This document shows positions 57,474 to 64,000 of a stretch of DNA of 64,000 nucleotides, piece after piece. Numbering within the stretch: the first letter of the stretch is position 1; each line of letters begins with the position of its first letter. Below the pieces are notes generated by a model that worked only from the letters and a program-made list of their open reading frames with translations, did no database searches and had not been told where the DNA came from. The stretch covers positions 310,001 through 374,000 of the forward strand of contig NZ_JACHOT010000005.1 in the NCBI RefSeq assembly GCF_014200015.1, in the 5' to 3' direction. The DNA comes from Aminobacter niigataensis. GTDB taxonomy: Bacteria; Pseudomonadota; Alphaproteobacteria; Rhizobiales; Rhizobiaceae. The translations under genes were made by a program, and so were the position numbers.

Positions 57474-57598
57474 GAAGCCCAACTGATGCAAATTGGAAGA
57501 AGGTCGAGGTCCGATCGGCCCAGCAAACGACCTCACGCAGCGTCAATCTGACGCTGGTGGGAAGGCGCTGCCCGTTCGGGCAGGCCACGATTGGAAAA

Positions 57599-58921
57599 TT
57601 ACTCGCCCGGGGCTGTCTTGGGCTCTTCGTGGGCGCGGCGCACGCGTCGCACACCCCACCAGACAAGCAGGATCGCCAGCGGCACCGAGGCTGCAGTGAC
57701 GACTTCCGGGGCGAAGAAATGGTCCACCGTCGAGGCGCCCTTGGCGACATAGCCGATCAGGCCGACGACATAATAGGAAACTGCGGCAACCGACAGGCCC
57801 TCGACCGTCTGCTGCAGGCGCAATTGCAGGCGGGCGCGGTTGTTCATGGAGGCGAGCAGGTCGCGGTTCTGCCTCTCGACCTCGACATCGACCCAGGTGC
57901 GCAGGAGCGTGGTGGCACGGGTCAGCTTGCGCGACAGGTTGGCCTGGCGCTCCTCGACCGACCGGCAGGTGCGCATGGCGGGTGCGACTCGGCGCTTGAG
58001 AAAGCCGGCCCAGGTGTCGTAGCCGGCGACAACCTCCTCTTCGAGCGCCTCGAGGCGCTCGCGCACGATGCCGTCGTAAGCGCGGCTGGCGCCGAAGCGA
58101 TAGAGGCTGGAGGCAGCATCGGCCTCGAGCTCGGCGGCAAGCTCGGTGAGATCGGCAAGCAAGGCCTGGCTGTCGCGCGTCTCGGTCGCCTTCATCTCGC
58201 GGGTCGCCTGGGCAAGCCGGTCTTCGATGCGGCGGACGCGGCTCGAAAGCGACAGCGCCATCGGCAGGCCGAGCATGGCCAGCGTGCGATAGGTCTCGAT
58301 GTCGATCAGGCGCTGCGACAGTGCGCCGGTACGGGCCGGCGTGAGACCGCGATCGAGGATCAGGATGCGTGTCAGCCCGTCGCCATCCTGGCGGAAGTCG
58401 GTGACGATGGCGGCAGCACCGTTCTCGACGATGGAATAGCACAGGCTGGTGGGATCGAAGCCGGCGATCAGCTTTTCGGTGGCCGGGGTCCACTTGCGGA
58501 TCTCCAGCCGGATGCCCGAAATGACCGTGCCGGGCGGGCTGAAACCGTTGCCGAAGGGCGAATCCTCCTGCGACCGGCCGCTGTCGGACAGCGGCCCCTC
58601 CCAGAGATAGGTCGAGAATTCGGTGTGCCGCTCCCAGCGCAGCGAGCCCTGCCCCCACTTCATGGCGTGGTGGCGAGCCTGGCGATCGGGCGAGGCGATA
58701 CCCAACCGTCGCGACAGTTCGGAAAGCACCGCGTGGTCGACGCTCGAGCCGCCCTCGGTCATGAAGGAGAGCTGGACCAGCACGCGCGGGTTCTCGACCA
58801 GCGGGTGCGGCCTGGAATGCACCTCGCCAAGAGCGCCGGGACGGCCCTCATGCGCCGGGAATCCCATCACGCTGCCGGTGGAACGCGGCAGGAATTCGAG
58901 TGACGACGGATCGACTGTCAC
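57599..58921 (-). CDS. DUF3422-family membrane-anchored protein
   Basis: A 440-residue protein. 'HSRPHPLVENPRVLVQLSF' near 35-53 and 'FSTYLWEG' near 101 are landmarks of DUF3422. Long charged helices (about 220-385) suggest a coiled-coil stalk, and two membrane segments close the protein (about 380-400 and 407-425) before a short basic tail. The function is unknown. It is separated from the glc promoter by about 170 bases and transcribed in the same direction. Confidence 0.85.
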   Translation of the reverse strand: MTVDPSSLEFLPRSTGSVMGFPAHEGRPGALGEVHSRPHPLVENPRVLVQLSFMTEGGSSVDHAVLSELSRRLGIASPDRQARHHAMKWGQGSLRWERHTEFSTYLWEGPLSDSGRSQEDSPFGNGFSPPGTVISGIRLEIRKWTPATEKLIAGFDPTSLCYSIVENGAAAIVTDFRQDGDGLTRILILDRGLTPARTGALSQRLIDIETYRTLAMLGLPMALSLSSRVRRIEDRLAQATREMKATETRDSQALLADLTELAAELEADAASSLYRFGASRAYDGIVRERLEALEEEVVAGYDTWAGFLKRRVAPAMRTCRSVEERQANLSRKLTRATTLLRTWVDVEVERQNRDLLASMNNRARLQLRLQQTVEGLSVAAVSYYVVGLIGYVAKGASTVDHFFAPEVVTAASVPLAILLVWWGVRRVRRAHEEPKTAPGE

Positions 58922-59041
58922 AGATGGCTCCCTCGATGCCCAAGCTTCGAGCCTCTAGGGAAATTCAATGCAACAGGCAAACGTGAACTTTAGGCCAAGC
59001 TGATAAAGGTGAGCGTGATCGAGACTGCACGAATGCGACGG

Positions 59042-59064
59042 ATTGGATAATTAATTTGACCAGT
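59042..59064. promoter_or_regulatory. Operator candidate upstream of the GntR gene
   Basis: The stretch begins ATTGGATAAT and ends TTTGACCAGT. It matches the glcD palindrome at 15 of 23 positions, including the ACCAGT half-site. It ends about 50 bases before the GntR start, consistent with autoregulation. Confidence 0.4.
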
Positions 59065-59115
59065 TGGCGGCTGGGCACCTATCCTTGCAGACCGACAACG
59101 GCTCCGGACACGACC

Positions 59116-59910
59116 TTGAGCGACATCTTTTCCAGGATCGAGCATTCGCGAACCGCCGACGAGGTGGTGCAGCAGATCGAGAGCCTTATTCTCGAGGGCG
59201 TGCTGCGCGCCGGCGACCGGCTGCCCGGCGAACGCGAGATGGCCAAGCAGTTCGACGTGTCGCGGCCGATCCTGCGCGACGCGCTGAAGGCGCTCGAAGC
59301 GCGCGGCTTGATGGTCACACGGCATGGCGGCGGCACACATGTCGCCGATGTCATCGGCCAGGTGTTTTCGAAGCCGGTGATGGAATTGATCGTCAACCAC
59401 CGCAAGGCGGCGGCCGACTACCTTGAATACCGCAGGGAGATGGAAGGACTAGCGGCCGAGTATGCGGCGCGGCGGGCGACATCGGAGGACCTCGCCCTGC
59501 TCGACGGCATCATGGCGCGGATGGAGGCGGCACATACCCGCGCCGACCCTACAGAGGAAGCGGAAATCGACGTCGAGTTCCACCATGCGGTGGGCGAATG
59601 CGCCCACAACATCATCCTGCTGCACACGCTGCGCTCCTGCTACCGGCTGTTGTCGGACGGCGTGTTCAACAACCGCCTTGTGGTGTTCACTGTGAGCGGG
59701 ACGCGCGACGTGCTGCTCGAACAGCACAAGGCGATCCATCGCGCGGTGGTGGCTGGCGATCCGGCCGGCGCGCGCAAGGCGGCGATGGACCACATCACCT
59801 ATCTCGAGCGCGCCATGGCCGAGGCCGAGCGCAGCGGCGACTGGCAGCGCATTTCGCGCCTGCGGCTGCGGCAGCGGACCGACAGCGCCGAGACGGGCCG
59901 GAAGCCATGA
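59116..59910 (+). CDS. GntR/FadR-family regulator with FCD domain
   Basis: A 264-residue protein. The winged helix is at about 12-78 ('ADEVVQQIESLILEGVLRAGDRLPGEREMAKQFDVSRPILRDALKALEARGL'). The FCD effector domain follows, with metal-type ligands suggested by 'DVEFHHAVGECAHN' and 'LLEQHKAIHRAVVAGD'. GlcC/LldR-type regulators of this family respond to glycolate or lactate, which would suit the adjacent glc operon. The start is a TTG at 59116, giving the usual short N-terminus. The end overlaps the phosphatase gene (ATGA). Confidence 0.87.
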   Translation: MSDIFSRIEHSRTADEVVQQIESLILEGVLRAGDRLPGEREMAKQFDVSRPILRDALKALEARGLMVTRHGGGTHVADVIGQVFSKPVMELIVNHRKAAADYLEYRREMEGLAAEYAARRATSEDLALLDGIMARMEAAHTRADPTEEAEIDVEFHHAVGECAHNIILLHTLRSCYRLLSDGVFNNRLVVFTVSGTRDVLLEQHKAIHRAVVAGDPAGARKAAMDHITYLERAMAEAERSGDWQRISRLRLRQRTDSAETGRKP

Positions 59911-60665
59911 CCGGCGTGCATTTCCTCGACGCCCGGGGCCCCGAGGGCATCCGGGTCTACGCCATCGGCGACATTCACGGGCATCTGGACCTGCTCACCG
60001 AAATGCATGGGCGGATCGCGGCGGAGATCGAGCGCGACAAGCCCAGCGACTGGCGCATCGTCCATCTCGGCGACCTGGTGGACCGCGGGCCCGACAGCCG
60101 GGGCGTGATCGAGTACCTCCTCGCGGCCATGGCGCGCGACAGCCGCAACATCGTCTTGACCGGCAACCACGACACCGGATTTCTCGATTTTCTTGCCAAG
60201 CCCGATGCGGACGGGCTGTTTGCCCGGCATGGCGGACAAGAGACGGCCCGCTCCTATGGCGTCGGATTAAACATGAGCGATGCGTCGGGGCTCAGGCAAA
60301 GCCACGTCCAACTCGTAACCGCAGTGCCCGACAGCCATCTGCGCTTCCTGCGCGCGCTGCCCTATTCGGCGTCCTTCGGCGATTTCTTCTTCTGCCATGC
60401 CGGCATCCGACCCGGCATTCCCCTCGACCAGCAGGATCCGCAGGATCTCATCTGGATCCGCAACCAGTTCCTGAACCATCCCGGACTACACCCGAAGGTG
60501 GTGGTGCACGGGCACACACCGCAGGCGGAGCCCGAGGTGCTGGCCAACCGGGTCAACATCGACACCGGCGTGTTCTATTCAGGCGTGCTGACCGCGCTCC
60601 TCATCGAGGGCGCGGAAAAACGTCTGTTTTCAGTGGAAAAGCCCGGCTTCAGCGGGAGGCGGTGA
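59907..60665 (+). CDS. PPP-family metallophosphatase
   Basis: A 252-residue calcineurin-like phosphatase. The metal motifs are GDIHGH (about 22-27), GDLVDRGP (about 52-59) and GNHDT (about 85-89); 'HGHTPQAEP' near 197 gives the last histidines. Most PPP enzymes read GNHE, so the aspartate is a variant. It may act on phosphoproteins or dinucleoside polyphosphates. It is translationally coupled to the GntR gene. Confidence 0.87.
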   Translation: MTGVHFLDARGPEGIRVYAIGDIHGHLDLLTEMHGRIAAEIERDKPSDWRIVHLGDLVDRGPDSRGVIEYLLAAMARDSRNIVLTGNHDTGFLDFLAKPDADGLFARHGGQETARSYGVGLNMSDASGLRQSHVQLVTAVPDSHLRFLRALPYSASFGDFFFCHAGIRPGIPLDQQDPQDLIWIRNQFLNHPGLHPKVVVHGHTPQAEPEVLANRVNIDTGVFYSGVLTALLIEGAEKRLFSVEKPGFSGRR

Positions 60666-60786
60666 CGCCGTAGCCGTCGACGGCGTGGTGGTCGGCCGCG
60701 GCATCGGCGGCATAGATCCCAAAGCCGCCGAGCACGATTGCCGACAGCATGGCGAAGGACAGGAGCGCTGCTTTCAAGGGAGTCAT
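60649..60786 (-). CDS. Small putative membrane or secreted peptide (45 residues)
   Basis: A short frame on the minus strand: MTPLKAALLSFAMLSAIVLGG starts it, followed by FGIYAADAAADHHAVDGYGV. The first half is a hydrophobic segment or signal peptide. Its stop overlaps the end of the convergent phosphatase gene by 17 bases. There is no strong ribosome-binding site. The gap 60,787-61,073 to the right holds nothing I recognise. Confidence 0.4.
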   Translation of the reverse strand: MTPLKAALLSFAMLSAIVLGGFGIYAADAAADHHAVDGYGVTASR

Positions 60787-61073
60787 CTCAGGTTGAGCTT
60801 CCTGCATTCTGCATGAGCAGAGTTACGAATAAGTTTCCGAAAAGTTTAAGCGAAGCCGTCGAGGCGCGGCTTCACGGCCGTGCTTCTAGGGTGGTTCTGT
60901 ATCGGGCTTGTGTCGCGCGGCACTCAGAGATGGTTCATTCGCGATACCATCGCCAACTGGCGCGGAGCTGTCTTTAGAAAGGCTTTGGGGCACAATCCAG
61001 CAGGCAAATGACTATCCCCGGCGGATTTTGTTCGACGTGCCAAAAATGTCACGAAAACGCGGGGCGCGACCGG

Positions 61074-61772
61074 TCAGATCGCGGCGACCCAGGACCGCGC
61101 CAGTGCCAGGCCGACGGCATCTGCCTCGGGGCCGTGAAGCTCAGCCTCGCTGTCGAGGCGCTGATGCCAATCGGGATGCCGTTGAGCAATCGTCTCGGCA
61201 AAGGCCTCGCTCCAGTCGCGAACCATCGGCCGGTCGGCTTCGAAGTGGAACTGGATGCCATAGCCGGCGCGGCCAATGCGAAAAGCCTGGTTGCCGGTGA
61301 CCGAACTGCCGGCAAGCCGCACGGCATCCTCGGGCAAGGTGAAGGTATCGTCGTGCCACTGGAAGATCGGGAATCGCTGGGGAAGATCGCTGAAAACCAG
61401 GTCGTCCTGGGCCTCTTCGGTCAGGGTGATTCCGTGCCAGCCGAATTCGGTGGAGCCGCCGATGCGGTTGTGGCCGCCGAAGGCGCGCGCCATCAGCTGA
61501 CCGCCGAGGCAGATGCCGAGCACCGCCTTGTCCCGTTCGACAAATTCGCGAGCGAGCTCGAGCAAGGCCGGGAAATATGGGGAATGGGCGTCGTCGCGCG
61601 CATTCTGGCCGCCGCCGAGGATCACCATGGCGTTGTGGCCTGCCGCATCGGCCGGCAGGGCGTCGCCGAGATAGGCATTGCACTGGTCGATCTCGGCACC
61701 GACCTCGACGAGTGCGGCTCCGACCTGGCCAAGGCCGGTGTTGGCAAAATTCTGGACGACAAGAACGCGCAT
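61074..61772 (-). CDS. Class I glutamine amidotransferase-domain protein
   Basis: A 232-residue stand-alone GATase1 protein. The nucleophile is C88 in GICLGGQ, and the catalytic histidine lies in 'GYGIQFHFEAD' near 176. 'MVILGGGQNARDD' near 49-61 matches the GMP synthase-like amidotransferases. Such proteins hydrolyse gamma-glutamyl bonds or serve an unknown partner. It is divergent from the unknown gene at 61,853. Confidence 0.87.
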   Translation of the reverse strand: MRVLVVQNFANTGLGQVGAALVEVGAEIDQCNAYLGDALPADAAGHNAMVILGGGQNARDDAHSPYFPALLELAREFVERDKAVLGICLGGQLMARAFGGHNRIGGSTEFGWHGITLTEEAQDDLVFSDLPQRFPIFQWHDDTFTLPEDAVRLAGSSVTGNQAFRIGRAGYGIQFHFEADRPMVRDWSEAFAETIAQRHPDWHQRLDSEAELHGPEADAVGLALARSWVAAI

Positions 61773-61852
61773 TTCAGCCTTTCAGCAGCACAGTGACAAC
61801 GCTGCGGCGAGCCCTATCATGAGGCGCGCGACGCAGCCAAGAAGGAACAGCT

Positions 61853-62515
61853 ATGCCACTGCAGAACCGGGTCGACCCATTCGGCGAGATCCATGCTGAC
61901 ACGGCGCGCGGCCTGTTCACCGGCAATCGCGGCATCGTCCATGATCCCGAGACAAAGAGCTTGCTGAATAAACGCTGGGCGACCAAGGCGTGGATCACCT
62001 GCGCGCTTGAGTTCAAGGACGTCCGGCGCGTGCCGATGGGGCGCAACCGGCCCGGTGGCAAGCCCGGTTGGACCGAGCTGTTCTTCCTCGACGAGGTGAC
62101 GGCGCTGGCGGCCGGGCACCGCCCCTGCTTCTATTGCCGTCGCGCGCGCGCCCAGGCCTTCAGCGCAGCCTATGCCAGCGCCTTCGGCGCCGAAGACCCG
62201 AAAGTCGGCGAGATCGACGGGCGGCTGCATCGGGAAAGGCTGGCCTCGGGCGGCAAGCCGGTCGAAGTAGACCGGCAAGGGCTGCGGCTGCTGCCCTATG
62301 GGGCGATGTTCTCGGACGGGGCCTCGGACTATGCGGTGCACGACGGCAAGGCGCTGCGCTGGAGCTTCGGCGGCTACGACGCGGCCTTCGGCTTTTACGA
62401 ACTGGCCGATGCCGAAATGTGCATCATCACGCCGGCGACGACGCTGGCCGTGTTGCATCAGGGCTACCGGCCGGACTGGCACCCGAGCGCGGAGTTGCTT
62501 TTGGCAGGGGCATAG
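61853..62515 (+). CDS. Conserved-looking protein of unknown function with a CxxC motif
   Basis: A 220-residue soluble protein. The segment '[30 protein letters not shown]' (about 82-111) contains C91-x2-C94, a possible metal site. 'GNRGIVHDP' near 24 and '[24 protein letters not shown]' near 153-176 are other distinct stretches. I do not recognise the family. AGGAACAGCT precedes the start. The last 89 bases overlap the end of the convergent lipoprotein gene. Confidence 0.72.
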   Translation: MPLQNRVDPFGEIHADTARGLFTGNRGIVHDPETKSLLNKRWATKAWITCALEFKDVRRVPMGRNRPGGKPGWTELFFLDEVTALAAGHRPCFYCRRARAQAFSAAYASAFGAEDPKVGEIDGRLHRERLASGGKPVEVDRQGLRLLPYGAMFSDGASDYAVHDGKALRWSFGGYDAAFGFYELADAEMCIITPATTLAVLHQGYRPDWHPSAELLLAGA

Positions 62516-63065
62516 GTCCGCTGCGAGCGGCACGATGGGCATCGAGCAGCGCCGCGAAATAGGCAGGCGGGATGGTCATGACCAGCGATGCGCGACGACC
62601 GAGGATCTTGAAGGACATGCCGGTCGCGGCGCGGCGCGCCATCTCGTCTTCTGTGAGGTTGAGGCCAATTACTTCCTTGATGATGCAGAAGTCGGCGCAA
62701 CTGACGCGCTCGCGATCGATTGCTATCGTGCTTACCTTTTCGCCATCGGCATAGGCCTGCTTGAGATAGACGCGCTTCGGGTATCGACCGGTGACAAGGA
62801 TCTGGAAGTCGTCGTTTACGGACTGCCCCTTCGGATCGATCCAGCTGCGGATCAGGTAGGTGTTTCCAAGCAGGTTCCGGTCATGAAAAATCAGCGGCCC
62901 CGAGACTTTGATCAAGCCCGTGTGCGGATCCTGTTCAGCCGAAATGTTCTTGGACACCTGCTCCTTCTGCCCTGCTGGCACGATTGGAATGCCGTAGGCG
63001 GCGGCGAGCTGCGCACCGCAACCCGCCAACAAAAGGCATGCAGCAACGACACGAAAGATCGCCAT
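62427..63065 (-). CDS. Putative lipoprotein of unknown function
   Basis: A 212-residue protein starting [20 protein letters not shown]; the lipobox LAGC puts the lipidated cysteine at 16. The mature part has a beta-rich region ([28 protein letters not shown]) and ends in a proline/alanine-rich tail. The start at 63065 is preferred because the longer reading is antisense to rsmE. The C-terminal tail overlaps the neighbouring convergent gene. Function unknown. Confidence 0.68.
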   Translation of the reverse strand: MAIFRVVAACLLLAGCGAQLAAAYGIPIVPAGQKEQVSKNISAEQDPHTGLIKVSGPLIFHDRNLLGNTYLIRSWIDPKGQSVNDDFQILVTGRYPKRVYLKQAYADGEKVSTIAIDRERVSCADFCIIKEVIGLNLTEDEMARRAATGMSFKILGRRASLVMTIPPAYFAALLDAHRAARSGPMPLPKATPRSGASPAGSPDATRPASSPA

Positions 63066-63170
63066 CTCCGCCCCCCGGCAAAGGATGAACATAACATGAA
63101 CAAACATGGATATCCAGAGGCCACGCAGCTGCCCCTTGACCACCGCCACGGCCTGCCGCATTGCTCGGCC

Positions 63171-63905
63171 ATGCGCGCAAACTACAAGATGCAACGGCTG
63201 TTCATGCCCGATGACCTCTCCTCCGGCGCGGCCTTCGATGCCGATCCGCAGCAGAGCCACTACCTCGCCCATGTGCTTCGCCTCGGCGAAGGCGCGGAAG
63301 TGCTGCTCTTCAACGGCCGCCACGGCGAATGGACGGCGAAGATTACCGGCCGCACCAAGAAGGCGGTGCAGCTCGAGGTGCTGGAATTGCAGCGGCCGCA
63401 GCCGGAGCGTCCGGACCTCGTCTACTGCTTTGCGCCGCTGAAGGTGGGCCGCCTCGACTATCTCGTGCAGAAGGCGGTGGAGATGGGTGCCGGCACGCTA
63501 GTGCCTGTCATCACGCAGCACACGCAGCTGGCGAAACCGAGCATCGAGAGGCTGCGCGCCAATGCCGTCGAGGCCGCCGAGCAATGCGGCATCCTGGCCA
63601 TTCCCGAGGTGCGCGAGGCGGTGAAGCTGGAGCAGTTGCTCGGCAGCTGGGACAAGGACCGGCGGCTGATCTTCTGCGACGAAGATGCCTCGACCAACAA
63701 TCCGATGGCAGCGCTGCAGGGCATCAAGGAACGCAAGCTCGCCCTCCTGGTCGGACCTGAAGGCGGCTTCTCCGACGACGAGCGCCGCATGCTGCGCGCC
63801 CTGCCCTTCGTGACCGCCATTCCGCTGGGGCCGCGCATCCTGCGTGCCGACACGGCGGCGGTGGCAGCACTGGCCGTCATCCAGGCGGCAATCGGCGACT
63901 GGTAA
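63171..63905 (+). CDS. rsmE: 16S rRNA (uracil-1498-N3)-methyltransferase
   Basis: A 244-residue SPOUT-type methyltransferase. The N-terminal PUA-like domain starts [12 protein letters not shown] and includes '[28 protein letters not shown]'. The C-terminal domain has '[23 protein letters not shown]', '[13 protein letters not shown]' and '[17 protein letters not shown]', the SAM-binding knot strings. The start at 63171 gives the normal length; an ATG at 63096 would add 25 residues. Confidence 0.93.
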   Translation: MRANYKMQRLFMPDDLSSGAAFDADPQQSHYLAHVLRLGEGAEVLLFNGRHGEWTAKITGRTKKAVQLEVLELQRPQPERPDLVYCFAPLKVGRLDYLVQKAVEMGAGTLVPVITQHTQLAKPSIERLRANAVEAAEQCGILAIPEVREAVKLEQLLGSWDKDRRLIFCDEDASTNNPMAALQGIKERKLALLVGPEGGFSDDERRMLRALPFVTAIPLGPRILRADTAAVAALAVIQAAIGDW

Positions 63906-64000
63906 TCAGGCAAGCACCCTGCCCGGCCAGGGATTGATGCCGTCGCGCAGCCAGAGCAGCGTGTCGAGCCAGAAATCGGCTGCGTGACGACTGTGGAACA
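63906..64000 (-). CDS. C-terminal fragment of an unidentified protein
   Basis: On the minus strand the frame open at the window edge reads FHSRHAADFWLDTLLWLRDG-INPWPGRVLA and stops at 63906-63908, next to the rsmE stop. The rest lies beyond the window. The fragment is too short to assign. Codon use is consistent with the neighbours. Confidence 0.5.
   Translation of the reverse strand, partial: FHSRHAADFWLDTLLWLRDGINPWPGRVLA

Noticed and set aside
57543-58658. A 371-codon minus-strand frame inside the DUF3422 gene
   Set aside because: It is the same strand but another frame of a recognised gene, with an arginine/alanine-rich shadow composition.

Overview
The window reads as a chromosomal segment of a Rhizobiales alphaproteobacterium, most likely from the Mesorhizobium/Aminobacter/Phyllobacterium group. 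This is inferred from the high GC content, the split HisG/HisZ system next to a long HisS, the glcD-glcE-glcF cluster, katG divergent from an OxyR gene, and many DUF-type genes typical of that order. No tRNA, rRNA or CRISPR array was seen. The window has two unlike halves that meet at the 3' end of guaA, near position 34,336.

Left half (1 to about 34.3 kb) is a catabolic genomic island. It opens with an amide module: the tail of an AmiC-like sensor, an ANTAR antiterminator, a five-gene branched-chain/amide-type ABC transporter and an FmdA-type formamidase. A decayed IclR gene follows. From 7 to 32.5 kb there is a large set of genes for a nitrogen heterocycle or cyclic amide: an ATP-dependent hydantoinase pair (HyuA/HyuB), a CoxG-like protein, a formaldehyde-glutathione adduct enzyme, a molybdopterin-binding protein, a BMP-type (nucleoside-like) ABC importer, a Rieske oxygenase with ferredoxin and ferredoxin reductase, a three-subunit molybdenum hydroxylase, an amidase, a DMT exporter, an IclR regulator, a creatininase-family protein, and malonyl-CoA synthetase plus malonyl-CoA decarboxylase. 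Importer, Rieske system and Mo-hydroxylase form one contiguous run of about 11.5 kb. A degenerate 13-bp palindromic motif (consensus GGATGCRATATCY) recurs in the four control regions that serve these genes, which suggests one regulon, probably run by the IclR protein at 27.7 kb. My working hypothesis is uptake of an N-methylated pyrimidine-like ring, demethylation (formaldehyde to Gfa), ring hydroxylation to a barbiturate-like compound, ring opening and amide hydrolysis to malonate plus a urea, and entry of malonate into central metabolism as acetyl-CoA.

The island ends in wreckage: an XRE-cupin regulator cut off in mid-gene, joined tail to tail to a P4-type tyrosine integrase pseudogene that carries an amber codon, a frameshift and a lost catalytic end. 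A repeat-rich control region and the guaA 3' end, the probable attachment site, come next.

Right half (34.3 to 64 kb) is housekeeping chromosome: guaA, a MarR regulator with two matching operators, MTA/SAH nucleosidase, thioesterase, TspO, an RsmB-type methyltransferase, katG/oxyR with a fossil of a second catalase between them, hisG-hisZ-hisS, tag, two L,D-transpeptidases flanking folD, the glycolate oxidase operon (with an ASCH-domain gene and a palindromic MITE-like element inside it), a GntR regulator, a PPP-family phosphatase, a glutamine amidotransferase and rsmE.
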